Assembly: GCA_050015815.1 (NCBI GenBank)
Contig: JBEKAR010000032.1
Location: forward strand, 1-14,141
Reading direction: 5' to 3'
Source: JAJRAL01 sp050015815
GTDB taxonomy: Archaea > Thermoplasmatota > Thermoplasmata > Methanomassiliicoccales > UBA472
Length of the DNA: 14,141 nucleotides
How positions within the stretch are numbered: position 1 is the stretch's first letter; each line of letters opens with the position of its first letter. A model generated the notes under the pieces. It searched no databases. It was not told the DNA's origin and worked only from the letters and a program-made list of their open reading frames with translations. Shown here piece by piece: positions 5,999 to 13,862 of this stretch. A program made the position numbers and the translations under genes.

Positions 5999-6427
5999 AT
6001 GGCACGAGGACTTTACACTGCCAGAAAGCTGAAGAAAGAGCGTCAGAAGTACCGATGGAGCGACAGCACTTACAAGAAGCGAATGCTGAAGCTCAAGGAG
6101 AAGTCGGACCCGTTGGAGGGCGCATCCCAAGGTAGGGGGATCGTCCTAGAGAAGGTCGGAATCGAGGCGAAGCAGCCCAACTCGGCCATCAGGAAGTGCG
6201 TCAAGGTCCAGCTCATCAAGAACGGTCGCCAGATCACTGCTTTCGCGGTCGGCGACGGTGCCATCAACTTCATCGACGAGCACGACGAGGTCCTCGTGGA
6301 GGGCATCGGCGGCAGGCTCGGTCGTTCCTACGGCGACATCCCGGGAGTCCGGTACAAGGTCATCCAGGTCAACAGCGTCTCCCTCAACGAACTCGTGAGG
6401 GGCAGGAAGGAGAAGCCGGTGAGGTGA
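5999..6427 (+). CDS. rps12: 30S ribosomal protein S12 (uS12)
   Basis: uS12 sits at the decoding centre of the small subunit. The 142-residue product has the archaeal N-terminus MARGLYTARKLKKERQKYRW, the decoding-loop sequence KQPNSAIRKCVKVQLIKNG, and GDIPGVRYKVIQVNSVSLN near the end. Length and sequence are typical of archaeal S12. A tandem ATG at 5996 is rejected because of the Shine-Dalgarno spacing. This is the first gene of a str-type operon; the rps7 start lies five bases after its stop, and the end of rps12 supplies the rps7 ribosome-binding site (GAGGTGA, 6421-6427). Confidence 0.98.
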   Translation: MARGLYTARKLKKERQKYRWSDSTYKKRMLKLKEKSDPLEGASQGRGIVLEKVGIEAKQPNSAIRKCVKVQLIKNGRQITAFAVGDGAINFIDEHDEVLVEGIGGRLGRSYGDIPGVRYKVIQVNSVSLNELVRGRKEKPVR

Positions 6428-6432
6428 ACAAG

Positions 6433-7059
6433 ATGGTCGACGAGCAAACAGCACCAGTTGAGCCCGCACCGCAGCCGGAGCCGGCACAGCCCGAGACCGA
6501 GTTCCTGATGTTCGGCAAGTACGGAGTGTCGGACGTCGTGATCAAAGACGGCGGACTGGCGAAGTACATCCAACTCAAGAGCACGGGCATCCCGCACTCG
6601 GACGGAAGGCACGCCAACCGCTGGTTCGGGAAGGCCAAGCTCAACATCGTCGAGCGCCTGATCAACAACATGATGCGGACCGAGGTCTTCACGGGCAAGA
6701 AGCTCAAGGCCTATCGGACGGTCCATAGGGCGTTTGACGTCATCTACGTGAAGACGAAGAAGAACCCGATCCAGGTCCTGGTCGAGGCGTTGGAGAACGC
6801 CGCACCGAGGGAAGAGGTCACTCGGCTCCAGTTCGGAGGCATATCCGTCCCGAAGGCCGTGGACGTCGCCCCGTCCCGCAGGCTGGACATCGCTCTTCGC
6901 AACATCACCAAGGGCGCCATCGAGTCGAGTTTCAAGAACACGAAGACCATTCAGGACTGTCTCGCCGACGAGCTCATCCTGGCCTCGAAGAACGACATGA
7001 ATTCGTACGCGGTGTCGAAAAAGGAAGAGGTCGAGAGGGTCGCGGCGTCCGCAAGGTGA
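6433..7059 (+). CDS. rps7: 30S ribosomal protein S7 (uS7)
   Basis: uS7 binds the 3' major domain of 16S rRNA and organises the head of the small subunit. The 208-residue product begins with a Pro/Glu/Gln-rich extension (MVDEQTAPVEPAPQPEPAQP) of about 25 residues, then the conserved body: MFGKYGVSDV, GRHANRWFGKAKLNIVERL, TGKKLKAYRTVHRAFDVI, NPIQVLVEALENAAPREE, and a C-terminal ILASKNDMNSYAVSKKEEVE. ATG 6433 has the Shine-Dalgarno GAGGTGA five bases upstream; GTG 6424 lies inside that site and is rejected. It is co-transcribed with rps12 and followed by EF-2 after 43 bases. Confidence 0.97.
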   Translation: MVDEQTAPVEPAPQPEPAQPETEFLMFGKYGVSDVVIKDGGLAKYIQLKSTGIPHSDGRHANRWFGKAKLNIVERLINNMMRTEVFTGKKLKAYRTVHRAFDVIYVKTKKNPIQVLVEALENAAPREEVTRLQFGGISVPKAVDVAPSRRLDIALRNITKGAIESSFKNTKTIQDCLADELILASKNDMNSYAVSKKEEVERVAASAR

Positions 7060-7102
7060 GCCATAGTCAGGATCAACCGATTCGATTTCACAGGTGGCCA
7101 GA

Positions 7103-9301
7103 ATGGGACGCAAGGAAGACAATATCCGTAAGGCACAAGCCATCATGACCGATCCCAAGCGGATCAGGAACATCGGGACCGCGGCGCACATCGACCACGG
7201 CAAGACGACGCTGTCCGACAACCTGATTGCTGGAGCCGGCATGATGTCCGAGGACCTCGCCGGGAAGCAACTGATGCTCGACTACGATGAGCAGGAGCAG
7301 GCGAGGGGCATAACGATCAACGCGGCGAACGCCTCGATGGTGCATACGTTCGAAGGAAAGGAGTACCTCATCAACCTGATAGACACGCCGGGCCACGTCG
7401 ACTTCGGCGGTGACGTGACCAGGGCGATGAGGGCGCTCGATGGGGTCGTCATCCTCGTCTGCGCGGTCGAGGGAATCATGCCTCAGACCGAGACGGTCAT
7501 CAGGCAGGCGCTCAAGGAACGCGTCAGGCCGGTATTGTTCATCAACAAAGTCGACCGACTCATCAACGAGCTCAAGGTCACCCCGGAGCAGATGATGCAG
7601 CGCTTCACGCAGATTATCACCGAGGTCAACCGCAGAATATCCACGCAGATCCCTGCTCCGCTCAACAAGGAGTGGCAGGTCAGTGTCCAGGACGGGACCG
7701 TCGCGCTAGGAAGCGCATTCCATAACTGGGCCGTCTCCGCGCCGTACATGCTGAAGAGCAAGGTGTCGATGAAGGACGTCTACGAGCACTGCAAGAACAA
7801 CGACCAGAAGACCCTGGCCAAGAGGTCACCGGTGCATGAGGTCCTGCTCGACATGGCGATCAAGCACGTCCCGGACCCCTACGAAGCTCAGAAGATCCGT
7901 ATCCCGGTCATCTGGAAGGGTGATCCGGAAAGCGTGGTCGGCAAGGCCATGCTGACCTGCGACCGCACCGGTCCTACAATGTTCATGGTCACCAAGATCA
8001 TCATGGACCCGCACGCTGGCGAGGTCGCGGTAGGAAGACTATTCTCGGGCAAGCTCACCAAGGGCATGGAAATGTTCATTAACGGCGTCGGGCAGTCGAA
8101 CCGCGTCCAGATAGTTGCCCTCTCGGTAGGTGCGGACCGCATCCCGGTAGAGGAGATGGATTCAGGAAATATCGTGGCCGTCTCTGGGCTGAAGGACGCC
8201 ATGGCAGGAAGCACCGTCTCGACGATCAAGGATGTCGAGCCGTTCGAGAAGATCGTCCACTACTCCGAACCGGTCGTTACAGTCGCCATCGAGGCGAAGC
8301 ACATGAAGGACCTGCCGAAGCTGGTCGAGGTCCTTAGGACCGTCGCCAAGGCGGACCCGTCGCTCCAGGTGCAGATCAACCAGGAGACCGGCGAGAACCT
8401 CCTCTCCGGGATGGGCGAGCTGCACCTCGAGATCACCAACTACCGTATCGTGAACGACCACAAGGTCGAGATCAAGACCTCGCCGCCGATCGTCGTCTAC
8501 CGCGAGTGCGTCGGTCAGTTCGGCGGACCGTTCGAAGGCAAGTCCCCGAACAAGCACAACAAGTTCTACGTCGAGGTGCTGCCGCTGGAACAATCCATAT
8601 ATGATGCGATCAAGGCGGGCGACATCAAGACGGAAGGCAAGATTAAAGACCCGAAGGCACTCCAGAAGCAGCTGATGGACCTTGGAATGGAGAAGGAGGA
8701 GGCGAAAGGCATCGTGTCGTTCCACGACACCTGCGTGCTCATCGATGTCACCAAGGGCATCCAGTATCTCAACGAGACGATGGAGCTGTGCAAGCAGGCC
8801 TTTGACGAGGCGATGAACCTCGGGCCGCTGGCCCAGGAGAAGGTCATGGGCCTTAAGATCAGACTCGTGGATGCGAAGCTCCACGAGGATGGAGTCCACC
8901 GCGGCCCCGCTCAGGTCATCCCGGCAATGAGGTCGGCGATCTATGGCGCGATGTGCCTCGCGGGAAGGGTTTTGATGGAGCCTATCCAGAAAGTCTTCAT
9001 CAACGTCCCCCAGGACCTGATGGGTGACGCGGTGCGCGAGGTCCAATCCCGCCGCGGCGTCATCGAGGACATCAGCCAGGAGGGCGAGGCGGCGGTCGTT
9101 ACGGCGAAGGCGCCGGTGGCGGAGATGTTCGGGTTCGCGAGCGCGATTCGAAGCGCCACGCAGGGCCGAGCGCTCTGGTCGACCGAGAACTCGGGATTCG
9201 TTAAGGTTCCGACAGATATACAGGCCAAGGTCGTGGGAGACATCCGCAAGCGGAAGGGACTCAATCCAGAGCCCTACGATGCGGGGTACTACGCGGGCTG
9301 A
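7103..9301 (+). CDS. fusA: translation elongation factor 2 (EF-2)
   Basis: EF-2 is the GTPase that drives ribosomal translocation. The 732-residue product has all the G motifs: AHIDHGKT (28-35), RGIT (68-71), DTPGH (94-98) and NKVD (148-151). Domain II follows from about 290, and domains III-V include SGMGELHLEI, YRECVGQFGGPFEGKSPNKH and the C-terminal elongation-factor domain with VRRE-like VREVQSRRGVIED. The loop DGVHRGPAQ carries the histidine (about residue 599) that is normally converted to diphthamide in archaea, so the site is intact. ATG 7103 has AGGTGG five bases upstream; GTG 7094 overlaps that site. It follows rps7 in the operon and precedes EF-1alpha. Confidence 0.98.
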   Translation: MGRKEDNIRKAQAIMTDPKRIRNIGTAAHIDHGKTTLSDNLIAGAGMMSEDLAGKQLMLDYDEQEQARGITINAANASMVHTFEGKEYLINLIDTPGHVDFGGDVTRAMRALDGVVILVCAVEGIMPQTETVIRQALKERVRPVLFINKVDRLINELKVTPEQMMQRFTQIITEVNRRISTQIPAPLNKEWQVSVQDGTVALGSAFHNWAVSAPYMLKSKVSMKDVYEHCKNNDQKTLAKRSPVHEVLLDMAIKHVPDPYEAQKIRIPVIWKGDPESVVGKAMLTCDRTGPTMFMVTKIIMDPHAGEVAVGRLFSGKLTKGMEMFINGVGQSNRVQIVALSVGADRIPVEEMDSGNIVAVSGLKDAMAGSTVSTIKDVEPFEKIVHYSEPVVTVAIEAKHMKDLPKLVEVLRTVAKADPSLQVQINQETGENLLSGMGELHLEITNYRIVNDHKVEIKTSPPIVVYRECVGQFGGPFEGKSPNKHNKFYVEVLPLEQSIYDAIKAGDIKTEGKIKDPKALQKQLMDLGMEKEEAKGIVSFHDTCVLIDVTKGIQYLNETMELCKQAFDEAMNLGPLAQEKVMGLKIRLVDAKLHEDGVHRGPAQVIPAMRSAIYGAMCLAGRVLMEPIQKVFINVPQDLMGDAVREVQSRRGVIEDISQEGEAAVVTAKAPVAEMFGFASAIRSATQGRALWSTENSGFVKVPTDIQAKVVGDIRKRKGLNPEPYDAGYYAG

Positions 9302-9314
9302 TGATGGAAAAACC

Positions 9315-9322
9315 GTTAAATA
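9315..9322 (+). promoter_or_regulatory. TATA-like box for EF-1alpha
   Basis: GTTAAATA lies in the 68-base spacer after EF-2. It would start transcription near 9345, giving a leader of about 25 bases that contains a strong ribosome-binding site (GGAGG, 9358-9362). This suggests a second, internal promoter allowing extra EF-1alpha expression. Confidence 0.55.
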
Positions 9323-9369
9323 CGGCATACAATATGGAGAAGCAAATCGCAAAATAAGGAGGCTGGAAC

Positions 9370-10650
9370 ATGGCAGAGAAACCTCACTTGAACCTCGTGT
9401 TCATTGGCCACGTCGACCACGGGAAGTCGACCGCAGTCGGTCGCCTTCTAAGCGACACTGGCCATATCGAACCGTACCTGATCGAGAAGTACCGAAAGCT
9501 GGCGGAGGAGAAGGGAAAGGCGACCTTCGAGTTCGCGTGGGTCATGGACTCCCTGAAGGAAGAGAGGGAGCGTGGCGTCACGATCGATGTGTCCCATAAG
9601 AGATTCAACACCGACAAGTACTACTTCACCATCATCGACGCGCCGGGCCACCGGGACTTCGTGAAGAACATGATCACTGGTACCAGCCAGGCCGACGCGG
9701 CCGTGCTGGTCGTCAGCGCGATCGAGGGACCGCAGGCACAGACCAAGGAGCACATCTTCCTGGCCAGGACGCTGGGAGTCAACCAGCTAATCGTGGCCGT
9801 CAACAAGATGGACGCCACCAAGCCGGCCTATGACCAGAAGCGCTTCGACGAAGTGAAGGAGGAAGTCTCCAAGCTGCTCAAGGGCGTCGGTTACAAGACC
9901 GAGAAGGTGCAGTTCGTCGCCCTGTCCGCGTACAAGGGAGACAACGCCACCAAGCCCTCGCCGAACATGCCCTGGTACAAGGGAGCGACCCTGCTCCAGG
10001 CGCTGGACCTGCTTGAGGTGCCGCCCCAGGCGACCAACCTTCCGCTCAGGCTCCCGATTCAGGACGTCTACACCATCACGGGCATCGGGACCGTCCCGGT
10101 GGGCCGTGTCGAGTGCGGCATACTGAAGCCGGACATGAAGATCATCTTCATGCCGTCCAACAAGGTCGGAGAGGTCAAGAGCATCGAGATGCACCACGAG
10201 GCAATCCCGCAGGCCGTTCCCGGCGACAACGTCGGCTTCAACGTCCGCGGCATCGCCAAGAACGACATCAAGCGCGGCGATGTGGCCGGGCCGGTAGAGA
10301 ATCCGCCCATGGTGGCCAAGACGTTCACGGCGCAGATCATGGTGCTGAACCACCCCTCGGTGATCACCGTCGGATACACCCCGGTGTTCCACTGCCACAC
10401 GGCTCAGGTCGCTTGCACGTTCATCGAGATCCAGAAGAAGCTGGACCCGAAGACCGGCGCGGTGAAGGAGGAGAATCCCCAGTTCCTGAAGGCGGGGGAC
10501 GCAGCGATCGTCAAAATCCAGCCCTCCAAGCCGATGGTCATCGAGAAGGCAAAGGACTTCCCCCAGCTCGGCAGGTTCGCCATCCGCGACATGGGTTCGA
10601 CCGTGGCCGCAGGGATGTGCATCGACGTCGAGAAGCGGGAGATGACCTAA
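9370..10650 (+). CDS. tuf: translation elongation factor 1-alpha (EF-1A)
   Basis: EF-1A brings aminoacyl-tRNA to the ribosome as a GTP complex. The 426-residue product has GHVDHGKS (13-20), RGVT (68-71), DAPGH (90-94), NKMD (145-148) and SAYKG (186-190), then two beta-barrel domains beginning near LPLRLPIQDVYTITGIGTV and ending FAIRDMGSTVAAGMCIDV. Length and motifs are typical of archaeal EF-1alpha. ATG 9370 follows GGAGG by seven bases, the strongest Shine-Dalgarno in the window. The gene has its own TATA-like box but also sits in line with EF-2 upstream and rps10 36 bases downstream. Confidence 0.98.
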   Translation: MAEKPHLNLVFIGHVDHGKSTAVGRLLSDTGHIEPYLIEKYRKLAEEKGKATFEFAWVMDSLKEERERGVTIDVSHKRFNTDKYYFTIIDAPGHRDFVKNMITGTSQADAAVLVVSAIEGPQAQTKEHIFLARTLGVNQLIVAVNKMDATKPAYDQKRFDEVKEEVSKLLKGVGYKTEKVQFVALSAYKGDNATKPSPNMPWYKGATLLQALDLLEVPPQATNLPLRLPIQDVYTITGIGTVPVGRVECGILKPDMKIIFMPSNKVGEVKSIEMHHEAIPQAVPGDNVGFNVRGIAKNDIKRGDVAGPVENPPMVAKTFTAQIMVLNHPSVITVGYTPVFHCHTAQVACTFIEIQKKLDPKTGAVKEENPQFLKAGDAAIVKIQPSKPMVIEKAKDFPQLGRFAIRDMGSTVAAGMCIDVEKREMT

Positions 10651-10686
10651 ACCCCTTCCTTCCCTTTTGGGTTTTGAGGCAAAAAC

Positions 10687-10998
10687 ATGGCACAGAGGGC
10701 AAGGATTTCACTGAGCGGCACCGACCCGAAGAAGGTCGACAGCGTCTGCCAGCAGATCAAGGCGATATCGCAGAGGACCGGCGTCGAGATCCGAGGCCCG
10801 ATCCCCCTGCCGACGAAGAAGCTCAAGGTCCCGGTGAGGAAGAGCCCTGACGGAGAGGGCTCGGAGACGTGGGACCGTTGGGAGATGCGTATCCACAAGC
10901 GCCTCATCGATCTGGACGCGGACGAGCGCGCGCTCAGGCAACTAATGCGCATACAGGTTCCCGATGGCGTCAACATCGAGATCGTGCTGCGCTCCTAA
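10687..10998 (+). CDS. rps10: 30S ribosomal protein S10 (uS10)
   Basis: uS10 is part of the small-subunit head. The 103-residue product has ARISLSGTDPKKVDSVC at the start, RGPIPLPTKKLKVPVRKSPDGEGSETW in the extended loop, and RIHKRLIDLDADERALRQLM followed by GVNIEIVL at the end, all typical of archaeal S10. ATG 10687 follows a TTGAGG site by seven bases. EF-1alpha followed by rps10 is the usual archaeal order and closes the operon; an oligo-T terminator lies about 60 bases further on. Confidence 0.98.
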   Translation: MAQRARISLSGTDPKKVDSVCQQIKAISQRTGVEIRGPIPLPTKKLKVPVRKSPDGEGSETWDRWEMRIHKRLIDLDADERALRQLMRIQVPDGVNIEIVLRS

Positions 10999-11056
10999 AC
11001 CACTGAGATCTTAGGCACTACATCCTTCCTCGTGTCCCTTCTCCGGGAGCGAGCGC

Positions 11057-11067
11057 TTTTCATTTTT
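11057..11067 (+). terminator. oligo-T terminator after rps10
   Basis: TTTTCATTTTT is the only T-rich tract between rps10 and ilvD. Archaeal RNA polymerase terminates at such tracts without needing a hairpin, so this probably ends the ribosomal operon. Confidence 0.55.
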
Positions 11068-11141
11068 CGCTATTGGACTAAGGCCATTCGACCTAGGCCA
11101 AACGTAATCTACCCGGGCGTGCCATCTCGACCGGGATTCAG

Positions 11142-12788
11142 ATGAGGAGCGACGTGGTCAAGAAAGGGCTAAGCGCTGCGCCGGCGCGAAGCCTGCTTCG
11201 TGCGACCGGGGTCAGGGAAGAGGAGATGGACAGGCCGTTCATCGGCATCGCCAATTCCTGGAACAACATCGTCCCTGGCCACATCCATCTCAACAAGCTC
11301 ATGGAGGAGGTCAAGAAGGGGGTCAAGGAGGCGGGCGGAGTGCCGATAATCTTCGGCGTCCCGGCCATCTGCGACGGCATCGCGATGGGTCATCCCGGTA
11401 TGCGCTACTCCCTCGCCTCGAGAGAGACGATCTCCGACTGCGTCGAGCTCATGGTGGAGGCACACTGCCTAGATGGCTGGGTAGGGATCACCAACTGCGA
11501 CAAGATCACTCCCGGCATGCTCATGGCGGCCGGCCGGATGGACGTCCCGGCGATCATGCTCACCGGAGGTCCGATGGAGGCGGGCGAGCGTTGCGGCGAG
11601 AAGCTGGACCTGCAAAGCGTCTTCGAGGCACTCGGGGAGCATGCCGCGGGGAAGATCGACGAGGCGACGGTCGAGGAGATCGAGCGCTGCGCCTGCCCGG
11701 GCGAGGGCTCTTGCGCCGGGCTCTTCACCGCGAACACCATGGCCTGCCTCACCGAGGCGCTCGGCCTGAGCCTGGAGGGATGCGGCACCTCCCTGGCGAC
11801 GAGCGAAAAGAAGAAGGAGATCGCGAGGGAGACGGGGAAGAGGATCGTCAAGCTGGTAGAGGAGGGCGTGGGCCCGAGGAGCATCGTAACCAAGGGCTCT
11901 TTCCTGAACGCGATTCGAGTCGACATGGCGATCGGAGGTTCGACGAACACCGCCCTTCACATCCCGGCGATCGCTGCCGAGTTCAACGTAGACATCGGCC
12001 TGGATATGTTCGATGAGATATCGAGGCAGGTGCCTCACTTGACGAATCTCCGCCCAAGCGGACCCTACCATATGCAGGACTTCGATAGGGCCGGCGGTGT
12101 TCCGGCGGTCCTCAATCGATTGCAGAAGGCCCTGAAGAACGAGAAGACCGTTTCGGGCAAGAGCATCAAGGAGATCGCATCGAAGGCGAAGGTGCTGGAT
12201 GGGGAGGTCATCAGACCGATCCGCAGGCCATTCCACAAGGAGGGAGGCATCGCGGTGCTCCGCGGCAACCTGGCACCGGACGGGGCAGTGGTGAAGCAGG
12301 CGGCGGTCGGCAAGAGCATGCAGGTGTTCATCGGCAGGGCGAGGGTCTACGATTCTGAGGCGACGGCGACCGAGGCGATCATGGCCGACCAGATAGAATC
12401 AGGGGACGTGATCGTCATCCGCTATGAAGGTCCGAAGGGAGCTCCCGGCATGCCGGAGATGCTCTCTCCGACGTCCCTGATCGCGGGTATGGGCCTGGCA
12501 GATTCCGTCGCCCTGATCACCGACGGGCGCTTCTCAGGGGCCACGAGGGGACCGTGCATCGGACACGTAAGCCCGGAAGCGTTCGAGAAGGGGCCGATTG
12601 CGGCGGTCAAGGACGGTGACAGGATCGGGATCAACATCCCGAAGAGGAAGCTGGAGCTCTTCGTCACCGAGAACGAGATCGAGCGAAGGTTGGCCAAGGT
12701 GCGGCCGGTGGACAGGATGCCGCATGGGATGCTCCTCAAGTACCGGAGGCTGGTCGGCTCGGCGAGCAAGGGCGCGATCTGTCGTTGA
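11142..12788 (+). CDS. ilvD: dihydroxy-acid dehydratase (IlvD)
   Basis: IlvD dehydrates 2,3-dihydroxy-isovalerate and its methyl homologue to the 2-keto acids in valine, isoleucine and leucine synthesis. The 548-residue product starts MRSDVVKKG as in the family and shows NSWNNIVPGH (38-47), ICDGIAMGH, NCDKITPGMLMAAGR (Cys119 as cluster ligand, Lys121 as the metal-bound lysine), CPGEGSCAGLFTANTM (Cys191 as cluster ligand), and a C-terminal GPKGAPGMPEML and ITDGRFSGATRGPCIGHVSPEA. The first of three cysteines known from some bacterial and plant enzymes is Gly46 in PGH here, a form also seen in the Bacillus enzyme. ATG 11142 has no clear Shine-Dalgarno site and only a weak upstream A/T box, so the promoter is uncertain. 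It appears monocistronic; no other ilv or leu gene is nearby. Confidence 0.97.
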   Translation: MRSDVVKKGLSAAPARSLLRATGVREEEMDRPFIGIANSWNNIVPGHIHLNKLMEEVKKGVKEAGGVPIIFGVPAICDGIAMGHPGMRYSLASRETISDCVELMVEAHCLDGWVGITNCDKITPGMLMAAGRMDVPAIMLTGGPMEAGERCGEKLDLQSVFEALGEHAAGKIDEATVEEIERCACPGEGSCAGLFTANTMACLTEALGLSLEGCGTSLATSEKKKEIARETGKRIVKLVEEGVGPRSIVTKGSFLNAIRVDMAIGGSTNTALHIPAIAAEFNVDIGLDMFDEISRQVPHLTNLRPSGPYHMQDFDRAGGVPAVLNRLQKALKNEKTVSGKSIKEIASKAKVLDGEVIRPIRRPFHKEGGIAVLRGNLAPDGAVVKQAAVGKSMQVFIGRARVYDSEATATEAIMADQIESGDVIVIRYEGPKGAPGMPEMLSPTSLIAGMGLADSVALITDGRFSGATRGPCIGHVSPEAFEKGPIAAVKDGDRIGINIPKRKLELFVTENEIERRLAKVRPVDRMPHGMLLKYRRLVGSASKGAICR

Positions 12789-13005
12789 GATCGTCGTTCT
12801 GGTCAAGTTCCGCTCGTTCGGTCTTCGCCATAAAGCTTCGACCAGCAGGCGATCTGGATCAACAAGCCAGAATGAATCCGAATCCCCAGGCATAGGCACT
12901 GAACGAAACAACGCTCAGCACGATCGCGTTAGCACGTTCACCATCCAGGAACCGTCAGGACTGACTCGTTGGATGAGATCAGGTCGCCCTTTCGCGTGGC
13001 AAACA

Positions 13006-13013
13006 TTTTTAGG
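13006..13013 (+). promoter_or_regulatory. TATA-like box for tRNA-Ala
   Basis: TTTTTAGG is centred about 30 bases before the tRNA 5' end at 13039. It is the only A/T-rich patch nearby. GGAGG and CCTCC repeats flank the bases between it and the tRNA. Confidence 0.45.
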
Positions 13014-13038
13014 CGGAGGGGCGGTTCAACCTCCCCAA

Positions 13039-13112
13039 GGGCGGATAGATCAGACTGGAAGATCGCCTGATTTGCAATCAGGAGGTCTCGGGTTCAAATC
13101 CCGATCCGTCCA
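13039..13112 (+). tRNA. tRNA-Ala (anticodon TGC)
   Basis: The cloverleaf is complete at 74 nt. The acceptor is GGGCGGA with TCCGTCC, including the G3-U70 wobble pair that marks alanine tRNAs for AlaRS. The D stem is GATC/GATC. The anticodon stem CCTGA/TCAGG holds loop TTTGCAA with anticodon TGC at 13073-13075. The T arm is TCGGG-TTCAAAT-CCCGA and the discriminator base is A at 13112. No intron is present, and the terminal CCA is not encoded beyond the discriminator. Confidence 0.94.
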
Positions 13113-13159
13113 TCTTCCTCCCCCTCTCGCTGCTTGGACCTTCTTCGTTCTTGAGAATC

Positions 13160-13630
13160 TCAGCGTCGACCGACGTCCATGGCGCTCGAGGTCGGCAACT
13201 CAACTGTGCCGAACCAGTACTCGTTGATCGTAGCGACCATCCTGAGAAGGCCGTCCAGGTCGCTCGGTTTCACCACGTAGGAGTTCGCATGCAGGCCGTA
13301 GGAGGTCTCGACGTCGCGGTCGGACATCGAGGACGAGAGGACAACGATCGGGACCGAGCGGAGGCGGCTGTTCGACTTCACTTCCCGGAGAACGTCAAGT
13401 CCATCCATCCGGGGAAGCTTTAGGTCCAACATCACGAGGTCTATTGGTCTCTCGGACTGATTGGCTTCGTTCACCTTGAGAAGACCCACCGCCTCGTCTC
13501 CGTCCCTGGCCCATTGTATCTCCACCTCGGGGTTGATCTCTCCGAAGGCCTCCATCAGGAGACGTGCATCGCCAGGGTTGTCCTCGACTACCAGGACCTT
13601 GTGCTTCCGGCCGGTTCGGGGGTTCATCAT
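13160..13630 (-). CDS. single-domain response regulator, Rcp1 type
   Basis: The 156-residue product is a stand-alone receiver domain without an output domain. Visible features are the acidic pocket VVEDNPGD (Glu16, Asp17), the phospho-acceptor Asp69 in MLDLKLPRMDG, the switch residue Ser99 in VVLSSS, and Lys121 in YVVKP. The NPGDARLL start and the C-terminal LLRMVATINEYWFGTVELP are typical of Rcp1-like regulators, which take phosphate from histidine or phytochrome kinases. No kinase is in the window. The start is one of two adjacent ATGs (13630 or 13627); the upstream open frame is not conserved in character. It is divergent from the second regulator at 13863, with about 230 bases between them. 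Confidence 0.93.
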   Translation of the reverse strand: MMNPRTGRKHKVLVVEDNPGDARLLMEAFGEINPEVEIQWARDGDEAVGLLKVNEANQSERPIDLVMLDLKLPRMDGLDVLREVKSNSRLRSVPIVVLSSSMSDRDVETSYGLHANSYVVKPSDLDGLLRMVATINEYWFGTVELPTSSAMDVGRR

Positions 13631-13712
13631 TCTCGCCTTCGGTACAATCGGTTCAGTGCTGGTGATTGACACGCGTACTCCCGTCCCTAGGCGTTGAGGT
13701 GAGCGCACCGGT

Positions 13713-13720
13713 ACTTTATG
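13713..13720 (-). promoter_or_regulatory. possible TATA-like box for the minus-strand response regulator
   Basis: On the minus strand this reads CATAAAGT, about 85 bases before the start at 13630. It would give a leader of roughly 60 bases. No closer A/T-rich box is visible. Confidence 0.35.
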
Positions 13721-13755
13721 CTTTCTGATTCTCTCGTCCAGCCATATTTCGGAAG

Positions 13756-13763
13756 CTAATAAG
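13756..13763 (+). promoter_or_regulatory. possible TATA-like box for the plus-strand response regulator
   Basis: CTAATAAG lies about 105 bases before ATG 13863 and would give a leader of nearly 80 bases. The spacing is long, so the assignment is tentative. Confidence 0.3.
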
Positions 13764-13862
13764 TAGAGGGAAAATGATAGGCCACATACTGCGCTCAGAT
13801 GTATCGCCTCGCCGTGGTGGGGCCGTCCAAGGCCTTGCTCCGTGGCAGAATGGGGAGTTGGA

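Noticed and set aside
6424..6432. GTG starts for rps7 (6424) and, likewise, EF-2 (7094)
   Set aside because: Both GTGs lie within or overlap the Shine-Dalgarno sites of the downstream ATGs, which have proper spacing.
8162..9352. A 396-codon open frame on the minus strand opposite EF-2
   Set aside because: It is the antisense shadow of a highly conserved gene in GC-rich DNA; its translation is Leu/Arg/Asp/His-rich with no family motif. Similar antisense frames oppose rps7, EF-1alpha, tgtA and ilvD.
13039..13112. tRNA-Cys (GCA anticodon)
   Set aside because: Shifting the loop to read GCA breaks the anticodon stem. The paired register gives TGC, and the G3-U70 pair confirms alanine.
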